64,000 nt of DNA, taken from contig NZ_QKZO01000007.1 of the NCBI RefSeq assembly GCF_003254295.1, positions 1 through 64,000 of the forward strand, written 5' to 3'. The stretch's first letter is position 1. Each line of letters begins with the position of its first letter. The notes under the pieces are model-generated. The model did no database searches. It worked only from the letters and a program-made list of their open reading frames with translations, and was not told the DNA's origin. A program made the position numbers and the translations under genes. This stretch comes from Rhodobacter capsulatus (GTDB taxonomy: Bacteria > Pseudomonadota > Alphaproteobacteria > Rhodobacterales > Rhodobacteraceae). Below are positions 35,497 to 44,180 of the stretch, piece by piece.

Positions 35497-36705
35497 ATGG
35501 GGGCAAGGGACAAGCTGACGGCGGTCAAGATCCGGGCCGCGGCGCCGGGGCGATATGGCGACGGCGCCGGGTTATACCTCGACCGCACCGAGGACGGCGG
35601 AAAATGGCTTTACCGTTATACGATCGCCGGGCGGCGCCGCGACATGGGGCTGGGCTCTCTCGATGCCGTGACCCTCGCCCAGGCGCGCCGCGAGCGTGAT
35701 CGCTGGGCCGCGGTGCTTGCATCCGGCCGGGACCCGATCTCCGAGCGGGCGCGCGAGAGGGAGGCCGCGGCAACGCGCGAGGACCCGTCGCTGTCGGATC
35801 TTGTCGACACCGTCTTTGGCGCGATCAAGCACACGCTCAAGGGTGAGGGGGAGGCGGGGCGCTGGATGTCGCCGCTGCGCGTCCATGTGCTTCCGAAGAT
35901 CGGCACGCGCCCGGCATCATCGCTCCGGACCGCCGATTTCGTGCGCGTGCTGCAGCCGATCTGGCGCACGAAGCCGACGGTCGCCGAGAAGGCCTATTCG
36001 CGGCTCAACCTCTGCTTCAAGAAGGGCAAGCGCATCGGCTATGCCGTCGACTCCGACACGCTGGCCGCGGCGCGCGAGCTGCTGGGGGATCTGCACATCG
36101 AGCCCGAGCATATCGCCGCGACGCGCTGGCAGGATGCCCCGGCGCTGTTCACGCGGCTGGCCGGGGATACCTCCGGGCTGATGTGCCTGCGCCTGCTGCT
36201 GCTGACCGCCGTCCGGGGGGATGCGGCCCGGGGCGCGCGTTTCAACGAAATCGACGGCAGCCTGTGGATCGTGCCGAAAGAGCGCGTGAAGGGGCGGCTG
36301 AAAGCGGCCACGGATTTCCGCGTCCCGCTTTCGTCCCAGGCGCTTGCCATCGTGGCCGAGGCGCGGCGGCTCTCGAACGACCCCGAGACCGGCCTGCTGT
36401 TTCCGGGCGATCGCGGCGAACCGATCAGCCAGAATGCGCTGCTGAAGGCGATCAACAAGATCGGCGAGGCGGGCAGGCCGCACGGCTTTCGCACGACATT
36501 CCGAACCTGGGTGCAGGATACGCTGGACGGCTCGCACGATCTGGCGGCAGAGGCGGCGCTTGGCCACGTCATCGGCAACAAGGTGCGCCGCGCCTACGCC
36601 AGATCCGACTACCTCGACCAACGCGCCGCGCTCATGCAGCGGTGGGCGGACTATGTGACCGGCGAGTCGGCGCAGGTGGTGCAGCTGAGGCCAAGCGCGG
36701 GCTGA
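35497..36705 (+). CDS. int: P4-type tyrosine site-specific integrase
   Basis: Catalyses integration and excision at a tRNA-type attachment site. The N-terminal DUF4102 domain starts ARDKLTAVKIRAAAPGRYGD with GLYLDRTEDGGKWLYRY. The catalytic core has the first Arg in LLLTAVRGDAARG, HGFRTTFRTW (HxxR), LGHVIGNKVRRAYARSDYLDQR (second His and the tyrosine nucleophile). About 402 residues from the ATG at 35497; an in-frame upstream start at 35428 is unlikely. This integrase family is typical of genomic islands, P4-like satellites and some prophages. It keeps the high GC of the chromosome, unlike the genes after it. Confidence 0.93.
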   Translation: MGARDKLTAVKIRAAAPGRYGDGAGLYLDRTEDGGKWLYRYTIAGRRRDMGLGSLDAVTLAQARRERDRWAAVLASGRDPISERAREREAAATREDPSLSDLVDTVFGAIKHTLKGEGEAGRWMSPLRVHVLPKIGTRPASSLRTADFVRVLQPIWRTKPTVAEKAYSRLNLCFKKGKRIGYAVDSDTLAAARELLGDLHIEPEHIAATRWQDAPALFTRLAGDTSGLMCLRLLLLTAVRGDAARGARFNEIDGSLWIVPKERVKGRLKAATDFRVPLSSQALAIVAEARRLSNDPETGLLFPGDRGEPISQNALLKAINKIGEAGRPHGFRTTFRTWVQDTLDGSHDLAAEAALGHVIGNKVRRAYARSDYLDQRAALMQRWADYVTGESAQVVQLRPSAG

Positions 36706-36755
36706 TCTGGTCGGGCCTGGCGTCGCGATCGGCCCAAACCTGTCACTCGCTTGGC

Positions 36756-36782
36756 GTGAAATGCCGCGACGCGGCATTTCAC
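36756..36782. terminator. 12-bp perfect hairpin after the integrase
   Basis: GTGAAATGCCGC (36756-36767), GAC loop, perfect complement 36771-36782. There is no T-run, but the stem is strong enough to stop or protect the int transcript. Confidence 0.6.
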
Positions 36783-37229
36783 TTTGCGGCCGTTCGCGTA
36801 ACTTCCACCACCTAAAGCATCACGACAACTGAAGTGCGAAATTCCAACCTTCGCGATTCATGGGGGCAGTGCAACTTGAACCTTGACATTGGCCTATCGG
36901 TTGCACCAGCATAGGCAGGCTGTCGGATTGGCAGTGCAAGTCAATCTGCATCGACCTTTCACGCGCGGCCACCGGTCCGGAGAGCCTGTCAGCATTTAGC
37001 GTGAGACGTCTGTACTATGGAAGAAGGTGCTGACAATAGGCTGGCAGGAAAGAGTAACTCGCAACGATATTTCTGAGGAACTGGGTCTTTCGATCGATTA
37101 GCTAGGCAGCCTTATTGGGAGCATGACAGTAACTGAATCTGGCAGGCGCTCAATTATGCGAGGATCGTACAATGTTGTCTGACGCATTGGCCCCACAAGC
37201 CCAATCCGACAAGTTGAAGGCGCTAGAAA
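36783..37229. other. no gene; upstream region of the Kiwa genes with lower GC
   Basis: About 450 nt where GC content drops sharply. TTGACA (in CTTGACATTGG near 36882) is a possible -35 but has no good -10 at 17 nt. Short frames are interrupted on both strands. It may hold decayed mobile DNA and the kwaA promoter. Confidence 0.45.
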
Positions 37230-37751
37230 TTGCTTAGCAGCCTAGCCCGCCTTGCTCTGACTGCCACGGCGATCGCGCCCGTTGGGTTCACATATGCATT
37301 CGTCGCCGCCTTCAACCGGGCGTGGTCAACAATGATGTGGCTATCGCTCGGCTCAACGATATTGGTTGTGTTGTGCCTGTGGGTTCTCAAGGCAATCCGC
37401 TCCAGGCGCGCCCCTGCCGCTGAGCGACACAGGATCACCACGGTGGAACCTGCCGACAGAGAGAACATGGCGATTATGCTCTTGTATCTCTTGCCGTTGT
37501 TTACGGCTGATTTCGGAAAATTGAACTGGATAATGTGGGTGCCCACGATTGCGATCTTCGCATTTATCGCCGTTACCAGCCACAGCTACTTTTTCAACCC
37601 CCTGCTAGGTGCGTTCGGCTGGCACTTCTACCGTGTCGGTACCCCACAGAACGTCACCAGCATCTTAATTACCAAGCGGACGATCCGCAAAGGTGACCAG
37701 ACGATCAACGGTATCGAGCTGGGGGACTATGTGATTCTAGAAACGGAGTAA
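37230..37751 (+). CDS. kwaA: Kiwa anti-phage defence protein KwaA (membrane subunit)
   Basis: A 173-residue membrane protein with four likely TMs: about residues 4-27, 32-52, 79-96 (MAIMLLYLLPLFTADFG) and 101-118 (WIMWVPTIAIFAFIAVTS). These are followed by a cytosolic tail (GTPQNVTSILITKRTIRKGD). The TM layout and the LLYLLPLF segment fit KwaA, and the gene ends 3 nt before an unmistakable kwaB. Translation must begin at the TTG at 37230 or later, because an in-frame TAG lies at 37224-37226; AAGG upstream supports it. Called mainly on topology plus linkage. Confidence 0.78.
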   Translation: MLSSLARLALTATAIAPVGFTYAFVAAFNRAWSTMMWLSLGSTILVVLCLWVLKAIRSRRAPAAERHRITTVEPADRENMAIMLLYLLPLFTADFGKLNWIMWVPTIAIFAFIAVTSHSYFFNPLLGAFGWHFYRVGTPQNVTSILITKRTIRKGDQTINGIELGDYVILETE

Positions 37752-37754
37752 CTA

Positions 37755-38624
37755 ATGCCGAGAACACTTTTCGCACTTTGCAATCATGACGGGCAGACGG
37801 TCGTGCGTCGTGTCCCATTGGAAGACGGCGTGCAGGGCGACGTCGAAAGGATCTTCGACGAACAGGAACAATCATTTTTCCTCGGTAAAGATGAACCGAT
37901 TGAGTTTAATGGCGATTGGAAGCCAGATGAAAATCAGCTGCTTTGCATCACTGACAGAGATCTTCTTGCTCAAATGAATGAGACGTTGGCCATCGGGGCG
38001 GGGGCATACGACCGTTTGGACATCAGCAGTTATGATACAGCCGGGGTCAAAGCGCTGTTCATGCATTCCGAGCAGATCAAAGGGCATATTCTATTGCAGA
38101 AGTTTCGCACATCCCAGTACCTGCAACGCAAGGGTCTGACGCTGGCGTTTAACGGCAACCAGTTTGGCAAACTATCAGAGCGAGGGTTTTCGCTGGATGA
38201 AAGGCTGGGCGCTGTTGTTGACGGCGACACCGTAATGTTTGTCAGCTTCCACGTGCTGCGGTCTATCTTGACGGTTCAAGAGCATTTCGCCGAAGCGACC
38301 GCTCAGGAAGTCGACGAATTCGCACAACACGCATCTTTTCATATCGAGAACCGAGCCGTTTTCGACAGCCACATGGATGAGCGCTGCCGAAAATTGATTC
38401 GAGGCATCAGTAAATCGAGAGTCCTAGTCGATCACAATGCTGCGGAGATCATCGCTAGGGCAAAAACCGTAGGACTTACGCTGGTGGAAGACGGTGGTCG
38501 CATTGTTCTTCCGTCCGTGAAGCGCGACCTGAAAACGGTCCTCAGCTTCTTGGAGGAAAGCGTCTACAAGGGAGTCTTTTCTGAAGAAACTTTCTTGACC
38601 AACTCAAAGCGCCCCTTGGCCTGA
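37755..38624 (+). CDS. kwaB: Kiwa anti-phage defence protein KwaB (DUF4868)
   Basis: A 289-residue soluble protein of the DUF4868 family. The core segment ILLQKFRTSQYLQRKGLTLA, then GKLSERGFSLDERLGAVVDG and VMFVSFHVLRSILTVQEHF, follows the family pattern closely. In Kiwa the membrane protein KwaA and KwaB form a complex that blocks phage DNA replication and late expression. KwaB is normally about 310 residues, so this one is essentially full. GC is lower than in the flanking chromosome. No other member of the operon follows. Confidence 0.88.
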   Translation: MPRTLFALCNHDGQTVVRRVPLEDGVQGDVERIFDEQEQSFFLGKDEPIEFNGDWKPDENQLLCITDRDLLAQMNETLAIGAGAYDRLDISSYDTAGVKALFMHSEQIKGHILLQKFRTSQYLQRKGLTLAFNGNQFGKLSERGFSLDERLGAVVDGDTVMFVSFHVLRSILTVQEHFAEATAQEVDEFAQHASFHIENRAVFDSHMDERCRKLIRGISKSRVLVDHNAAEIIARAKTVGLTLVEDGGRIVLPSVKRDLKTVLSFLEESVYKGVFSEETFLTNSKRPLA

Positions 38625-39345
38625 ACCGTCGACGTGGGCACGAGGCTGTCTAGCTGAAATGAAGACCTCTGGCTGCGTTTTGCATCTTCTCGATGTCGGT
38701 GTTCTGTACACGGTCATTATTCGCTCGCGAGCGCAGCGAACTTGCGCTTTCCGCCCCTACGCGACGGTAACGAATCGAACGACGTGACCGGCCTTTTGCG
38801 TACGGTTGGGGCCATCCTATGCCGCGAAGCGACATTCGCCAAACCGGCCTTCGGAGCATCCTCAAGTTGGGCCGGATTCTAATCGACGGTGGAGGAAAAA
38901 TCTCGCGGCAGGTCACGTCTGATATTCAAAGGTTGGGGGCAAGTCGGCCCCCACCTTCCCTGTTATAGGGCGACATGCCGGCCTTCGCCGCGATTCAAGT
39001 CTGCGCTGTGGCCTCCTCCCCTCGCTCAAATAACACCTCTCGGCCGAGGCTGTGTGGAACTCTGATTTCCCGGACTCTAAAAGAACGGTTTCCTTGGCAG
39101 CTCGCCTGTGGCAGCTCGTATCGGAACGAAACTTCGTAGGCGCGACGGCCGGAGAACATCGCTCCAGAGTCGACCAGGTTCGATCGAGTTTCCACACAGC
39201 CTCGACCCTAAGCGGCCTCTCGATGGCCCCTATAGCCGACATCCGCTTCGCGCCTGAAACTCGGTCGTTCCTTGATCAGTGTCGAACACTTGAAACCTGC
39301 CATGCCGGGAAACCCTGTTTGACGTTACCCTATCGCTTTCTGCGT
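38625..39345. other. no supportable gene in about 720 nt
   Basis: Open frames here (for example 38913-39242 minus, 39052-39423 plus) lack ribosome sites and protein-like composition (many Arg, Ser and Cys; no hydrophobic pattern). The region separates the plus-strand Kiwa genes from a minus-strand operon that converges on it, so it may be terminators plus decayed sequence. Confidence 0.5.
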
Positions 39346-39858
39346 TCAACTCACACGCACTACGCCACTTTTGAGGAAGACGGCGAGATCAGCGACAGTC
39401 GAGAAAATCTCGTCAGGATTTGACGCTTCCAGACCTTGTATGTCACCGCATCCCCAAGCTGAGCCCAAGGCCATGACCCCAGCGCCGCGAGATGCTTCCG
39501 TATCCTGCGGCTGATCACCGACGTGATAGGTGTTCTCAGGACTGGCGCCTGCCTTCGACATAGCCAGAAGCAAGCCTTCCGGGTCCGGCTTTTTGTTTTT
39601 CACTTGATGATAACCCACGACGATGTCGATGGGCCACTTGTGTGCTCTTATGAATGCCTTAGGCACCATGTCGGGGCTTTTCGTGACGATGGCGAGGGTA
39701 TGCCCTGAGGCATGTAGCTCGCTGAGTAGCTCTGTCATGCCCTCATAAACGGGCAGTTGAGGCGCCTTCGCCATCACGGCTTTCCAGTTCCGTGCAGCCC
39801 TCAACTGCTCGACCGAGGACGTGTCGACGAGCGTCTGGTCGAAATCGAAGATAATCAT
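39346..39858 (-). CDS. HAD-family phosphatase, third gene of the PRTase-DprA operon
   Basis: A 170-residue HAD hydrolase with all four motifs: IIFDFDQTLVDTSS (nucleophile Asp), IVTKSPDM (motif II Thr), a Lys near VKNKKPDPEG (motif III) and HVGDQPQDTEASRGAG (motif IV acids). The cap is small, as in phosphoglycolate-phosphatase-like members. Its ATG follows the DprA-like stop by 1 nt, so all three genes must be translated together. The likely substrate is a small phospho-compound, perhaps a nucleotide or phosphoribosyl product of the first gene. Confidence 0.88.
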   Translation of the reverse strand: MIIFDFDQTLVDTSSVEQLRAARNWKAVMAKAPQLPVYEGMTELLSELHASGHTLAIVTKSPDMVPKAFIRAHKWPIDIVVGYHQVKNKKPDPEGLLLAMSKAGASPENTYHVGDQPQDTEASRGAGVMALGSAWGCGDIQGLEASNPDEIFSTVADLAVFLKSGVVRVS

Positions 39859-39859
39859 G

Positions 39860-40822
39860 TCAAAAGTCCATCGAGATTTGAGATTTTCCAGTCCCTACGG
39901 GGAATTCCGTGGGCGCCGATTTATCAATGGCTTTCACACTGTTTAGAAAAGCAAGGAGGGCGTGACCGTCCGCAATCGGCACCGCCCAATTCTCCGCGAT
40001 GAGCATCTGATTTCCCTGCGTTTTCGGCTCGTGACGCCACGACTGCGGGTGATCGATGCAGGCGAGCGCACGTTTCTGCTCGCGAGAGAAGCGGATGGTG
40101 TGCATCGTTCCGCCCTTCACGTCGGTTTCTATAACGAGGACCGCATCGGAAAGGCCGCTTTGGATGCGGTCACGCTCCGCGAATGCGGAACGCATCGGTG
40201 TCATTCCAATCGGATACTCGCTCACGAGGCACCCGCCCGCTTCCAGCAGGCGGCTCGCAAGACCGCGGTTCGCGGCGGGATACACCTTCTCTAATCCGTG
40301 AGCCATCACGGCGACGCCGACGCCGTTTTGATCCAAGCAGCCCTCATGGCCGAGAGTATCGCAGCCATGGGCCAAGCCACTGACCACAACAAATCTCTGC
40401 TCGGTGGCTGTAGCGGCAGAGCGCCTTGCTACCTTTTCACCGTAGGCCGTGGGGTCGCGAGTGCCGATCACGGCGACGCTATGTGCTGCGTGCAATCCCG
40501 ACGAGTCCCCCTTAACATAGAGGATTGCGGGAGGATCGGGCATATGGCGCAGGCGCTCTGGATAGCTTTCATCGTAGAAGGAAAACGCCTTGATGCCGCT
40601 ATCGATGGACCGTTGGAGGTTATCCTCCGCCTTACTCCATGCGTCAGCGAAGTCGATATTCGAGATATTGCCTACGCGGGCCAGCTCGGCGATCTGATCG
40701 CGCGCGCTCCCGGCCTCTAGCGGGCTTCTGATTATCCGCAGAGCTGCGCGGCGCCCGATCCCCTTGAGGTTCAGCAGGGCCGCAAGGCCAATAGTGGACG
40801 GAGTGATAGCTGCCTCGTTCAT
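39860..40822 (-). CDS. DprA/Smf-like (SLOG superfamily) protein of a defence operon
   Basis: 320 residues. An N-terminal helix-hairpin-helix (LLNLKGIGRRAALRII) is followed by the DprA Rossmann domain: VAVIGTRDPTAYG, VVVSGLAHGCDTLGHEGCL, VAVMAHGLEKVYPAANRGL, CLVSEYPIGMTPM, FAERDRIQSGLSDAVLVIE, GGTMHTIRFSREQKRALACI. The usual C-terminal winged-helix is absent. Chromosomal dprA works in transformation; this copy sits in a defence-rich island between a phosphoribosyltransferase and a HAD phosphatase (3-nt and 1-nt gaps). A DprA plus phosphoribosyltransferase pair is, as I recall it, an established anti-phage system (Rst_DprA-PPRT). Confidence 0.9.
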   Translation of the reverse strand: MNEAAITPSTIGLAALLNLKGIGRRAALRIIRSPLEAGSARDQIAELARVGNISNIDFADAWSKAEDNLQRSIDSGIKAFSFYDESYPERLRHMPDPPAILYVKGDSSGLHAAHSVAVIGTRDPTAYGEKVARRSAATATEQRFVVVSGLAHGCDTLGHEGCLDQNGVGVAVMAHGLEKVYPAANRGLASRLLEAGGCLVSEYPIGMTPMRSAFAERDRIQSGLSDAVLVIETDVKGGTMHTIRFSREQKRALACIDHPQSWRHEPKTQGNQMLIAENWAVPIADGHALLAFLNSVKAIDKSAPTEFPVGTGKSQISMDF

Positions 40823-40825
40823 GGA

Positions 40826-41512
40826 TCAGACCTTCGAGTTCTTTTGGGCATGTTCGTTCTCGCCTTGCTGCCACAAATTGTCCCAGCTGGCGGGAACGTG
40901 GTCATTATCAGGGTTCGGACAATAGGCTACGCGCTCGGATTTCGCGAGCGCAATTCCATAGACAGTGCTGCCAGGGTTGGCGGCATGGATAGCCAACGCA
41001 ACTCGCGAAAGTGTGTCGCCTCGTGTTACGATATCATCGAAAATCACGAAGGTGTTTGTCTGCATTTTCGCTGCTTGGTAGTTTGCCTTGTCCAACTCAG
41101 CTGATCGCGCGCTGGCGTCATAGATATTATGAATCTTCTGATGGATGTTCTTGGCAAGTGACGTGCTGCTATAGTTGGCGCCGCAAACGCCGGCGCACTC
41201 CTTCGTCATCCAGCATATCGATCTGTTAGGGTTTGCTTGCGTTTCACCCGACGAGAGGACGGGCAGAAACATGGTCTGGTGCATATTGAGGCCGAGATGC
41301 TTCATCAGCGCGGGCACCGCTTCGTACATCACCGTCGCCGCGCCCCACTCCGCCTTGTTCTCCTTGTTCTTGAATCGGTTGAAGCGCGAGGTCCAATGCT
41401 CGCCAGTCTTATCCTTCAGCCTGTAGGCGATGGTGTAAGTTGCAGTCAGGCCGTTGGACATACTTAGCCGCGGAAACTCCATCCAACCTGAAACGCTCTT
41501 GTAATAAATCAT
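40826..41512 (-). CDS. phosphoribosyltransferase-like protein of a DprA-linked defence operon
   Basis: A 228-residue protein whose PRPP-binding loop is clear: FVIFDDIVTRGDTLSRVALA (two acids, TRGDT). Near the N-terminus it has ATYTIAYRLKDKTGEHWTSR; a cysteine cluster lies in SICWMTKECAGVCGANYSS and near ERVAYCPNP. It resembles ComF/type I PRTases rather than a housekeeping purine or pyrimidine enzyme. GAGGG precedes the ATG at 41512. It is first in the three-gene operon, so it presumably makes or consumes a phosphoribosyl compound tied to the DprA-like partner. Confidence 0.82.
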   Translation of the reverse strand: MIYYKSVSGWMEFPRLSMSNGLTATYTIAYRLKDKTGEHWTSRFNRFKNKENKAEWGAATVMYEAVPALMKHLGLNMHQTMFLPVLSSGETQANPNRSICWMTKECAGVCGANYSSTSLAKNIHQKIHNIYDASARSAELDKANYQAAKMQTNTFVIFDDIVTRGDTLSRVALAIHAANPGSTVYGIALAKSERVAYCPNPDNDHVPASWDNLWQQGENEHAQKNSKV

Positions 41513-41958
41513 TTGTCCCTCAGTTGCCGATGTTGTGGCGCAGCTTCCCCAAATCTGCCGTTGGCGCTCGCGTGCGGCATTTTCGCCGGTCGAGTGATGG
41601 CATTCGATGATCGCCTAGCGGAAGTCAAAGTAAATGCTGCAAGACGGTCTGCCAACGGTTCGCGAGCCTAGACGACGATTTCCCCTAGACGACTTCAACA
41701 GTAAGACCTTGGCGATCACGTTGCCCTCGTCACCATCAGCCCCGGTCTGTCTTCAACCGGCATGATACTGATCGGCCAGCAGCATGCTGGGCCCGTCAGC
41801 AGTAGATTAAGTGTAGCCGACGGCGGTGTATGGCGCCCCAATTCGTCCGGTGAAATCTACCCGCCGCGGAACGAATTTCCCGCGGCAGGCGTGAAGACTG
41901 CGAGTGAGACACCTAGAAGATTGGTGCCTCCAGTGTCGATTAGAGACAGAATTATGCC
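41513..41958. other. 446-nt intergenic region upstream of the PRTase operon
   Basis: No gene is supported; a frame on the plus strand is a shadow of the neighbouring regulator. TTGACT (complement near 41626) is a weak -35 candidate for the PRTase promoter. It separates the operon from the XRE-ImmA gene on the same strand. Confidence 0.4.
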
Positions 41959-43155
41959 TCAGTCGCGCCTCAGTGGAACGACATTATTTCGATCTCCTGC
42001 CACCTCACTTTTAGCCCTAAGTGATGGAAACGGCAAAATTTCAGCCTTCGAGGCTGACAGGGAGCCTGGAGGCAGCCCACAAAGTGATTCGACATCGGAT
42101 TCCGATAGTCGGAAATCGGCGATTAGGTCTGCCCTCGTTCTGACTCCCTCATCCAGCAGAAGCTTGATGGAACGCGAGAGCAGACGCGGATCTTCTGGGA
42201 TCAGCGTATCGTCAAGGGGTTCACTCTTCCGCCAGCCCCGCGCGCTGTAATGCTTCCAAAGCCGGCGCTCATACTCGCCTTCTACAATCCCGAGGTTCAC
42301 GCACCGCATGATCATCGCGCCGACCGACACCTTCCACCGCTCCTTGAGGGCGAGAAAAGTGTTCAGTGAGGGCGACCATATTTCGGACGAGAAGGTTTCA
42401 GCGGGCATCAGGAACGCGCCCGCGAAATAGAAGGCTTGCCGTTCGATCTCCTTGAAGTCAGCGGATCCGTTCAGGCTTTTCGAGGGGATGAAACGATGAA
42501 GCACGAGGTGGGCAAGCTCATGCGCCGCGTCCATGCGGGATCGAACCGCCGTCGCCTTGTCGCTTGCGATCAGCATGTATGGCCGATTGTCGAGGTCCGA
42601 CCAGTTCGAGACGCCGTCCATTTTCGATGTGCCGACTTCCTCGCGAACGACCACGACGCCAGCATTTTCGATCGCGAGCAGCAGGTCGTTGATAGGGCCA
42701 AGGCCCAAGCCCCAGCGAGCACGACACTCAAGCGCGGCGGCCTCGATGTCCTCGTCGCGAATGTCCCGGTGATCTTTCGCCTCGATTGATGGAACGTCCA
42801 CCTCCGGCAGATCGACCCAGTCCTGCAGCACCGCAGAAATATCCTGCGCCCAGCGCAGCCGAACCCTCGCGCGCTTCCGTTCCCCTTGAGTAGTGCTCGA
42901 CAGAAGGGATCGGAAGAACATTGGGCGGCTGCCATGTTCTAGATCCGAACGCAGGAAATAGGACACCGGCAAGCGTAGCGCCGTGGCAAGGGCATCCAAC
43001 GCATCCGGCTCCGGCGAATGGTCCCCGGACTCCCATCTAGAAATCGCGGAGCTTTTCCGGCCAACCATTTCGGCAAGGGCGATCTGAGTCAGCCCCCTCG
43101 AATCCCTTGCTTCCACCAATCGCTTCGCTTGGAAGCCCGGCGTTCCAGTTTTCAT
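41959..43155 (-). CDS. XRE regulator fused to an ImmA/IrrE metallopeptidase
   Basis: 398 residues. An N-terminal XRE helix-turn-helix (LTQIALAEMVGRKSSAISRWE) is joined to a COG2856 peptidase with the zinc motif AAHELAHLVLH and a downstream acidic region (EIERQAFYFAGAFLMPAETF). Such fusions act as regulators that cleave themselves or a repressor when triggered, often controlling integrative elements or defence modules. It is the second gene after an unrecognised ORF (29 nt apart). In-window context (restriction-modification, PRTase-DprA) supports a defence or conflict role. Confidence 0.9.
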   Translation of the reverse strand: MKTGTPGFQAKRLVEARDSRGLTQIALAEMVGRKSSAISRWESGDHSPEPDALDALATALRLPVSYFLRSDLEHGSRPMFFRSLLSSTTQGERKRARVRLRWAQDISAVLQDWVDLPEVDVPSIEAKDHRDIRDEDIEAAALECRARWGLGLGPINDLLLAIENAGVVVVREEVGTSKMDGVSNWSDLDNRPYMLIASDKATAVRSRMDAAHELAHLVLHRFIPSKSLNGSADFKEIERQAFYFAGAFLMPAETFSSEIWSPSLNTFLALKERWKVSVGAMIMRCVNLGIVEGEYERRLWKHYSARGWRKSEPLDDTLIPEDPRLLSRSIKLLLDEGVRTRADLIADFRLSESDVESLCGLPPGSLSASKAEILPFPSLRAKSEVAGDRNNVVPLRRD

Positions 43156-43184
43156 ATTGTGTCCTCCGGTGTGCCGAGCATGGC

Positions 43185-43838
43185 TCAGCCCTGCTCCGAA
43201 GGCCCCTTGCGCTTGAGTTTCGGAACCGCCCGATCCGCGATATCGACCGGAACATCCTTCTGCTCGGCGGGGGCGTTGTAGAGCGCGATGATGTCCTCGA
43301 TCGAGGACAGCTTAATCCAAGATGACAGATCGTGGGAGGGGATGCCGACACCCGCGAAGGCCGGCAGCATCGGATCGCCATTCTTGGAGGCGGTAACCAC
43401 CAGCATCGCGCACATATTGTCTGGGGACGGTTGTGGCCGGTTCCTGTCGAACAGGTCAATCTGCCACGGGCTAAGCCATTCGTTCAACGCGCTCCACCGC
43501 TGCCGGAACTTCGTGGGGCGCGGTTGACCGCAATGCGAAAGAACATTGGCGCGGATCATGAAATTTCCGTCGCGCTCAACCACGGAGTAGCAGGCTCCCT
43601 TTGGAGACGTGTCGGGGACGTGAACATTGAGGCCGGCTGCTCTCCCGGCGCTGCGGAAGCCGTCCTCCGCCAAGAAATGCCGCAACTGACCCAAGGCACC
43701 ACGGCGCTCCGGGGGAGCAATTTTCTCAGCTGTCAGCCTGTGGGCTTGAGCGAACGCTGCGTCAATTTCCTCGCCCAACGAGCGGAAGAACGTCTCGGGC
43801 CATGCCTGAACAAGGCGGGCAATAGGATCGTGGGTCAA
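43185..43838 (-). CDS. unrecognised protein paired with the ImmA/IrrE regulator
   Basis: I do not recognise this gene. From the TTG at 43838 (AGCAGGG upstream) it encodes 217 residues: MTHDPIARLVQAWPETFFRS, RSAGRAAGLNVHVPDTSPKG, PRPTKFRQRWSALNEWLSPW, then QIDLFDRNRPQPSPDN, AMLVVTASKNGDPMLPAFAG. Longer starts reach 44072, but that extra N-terminus is Cys- and Met-rich and covers AT-rich sequence that looks like a promoter, so I reject it. It leads an operon with the XRE-ImmA gene; a toxin, effector or ImmA substrate is possible. Confidence 0.6.
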   Translation of the reverse strand: MTHDPIARLVQAWPETFFRSLGEEIDAAFAQAHRLTAEKIAPPERRGALGQLRHFLAEDGFRSAGRAAGLNVHVPDTSPKGACYSVVERDGNFMIRANVLSHCGQPRPTKFRQRWSALNEWLSPWQIDLFDRNRPQPSPDNMCAMLVVTASKNGDPMLPAFAGVGIPSHDLSSWIKLSSIEDIIALYNAPAEQKDVPVDIADRAVPKLKRKGPSEQG

Positions 43839-44180
43839 GGCGACACCCTGCTTGCTGTTTTCTGGATATTGCCTCACATTTTTTGCGTTATCAAGCGGGA
43901 ATCCGTAAAATATGTGGTTTTGACAAGCTTGGATGTAGCAAAGCCGTGCTGCGCAGCTTGCTCGCGCGGTAATGGTCGTCGGATTCCGCATCGACACTGC
44001 AAGACAGTACCAAGCCATGTCGTTACCTTCATTTTGCCTCTCGTGCATTGAGGGTGACCTAGAAAATGACATGCTCCGGGGATGTCGGCTTCCTTAACCC
44101 TGCTGCGGTCGCAATGCTGCACTGCCGTCAGGCGGCTTCCCGCCCCTTTGCGAGGGCAGCGGACTGATCGCCGTTTCGGG
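43839..44180. other. 342-nt intergenic region upstream of the ImmA-partner operon
   Basis: Contains AT-rich stretches, including TTGATA (complement, around 43882) followed by a weak CAATAT about 17 nt on; this pair is the likely promoter of the operon. No gene on either strand is supported. Confidence 0.45.

Noticed and set aside
38913-39423. Overlapping small frames on both strands between the Kiwa and HAD genes
   Set aside because: No ribosome sites, no hydrophobic periodicity, many rare residues; probably intergenic.
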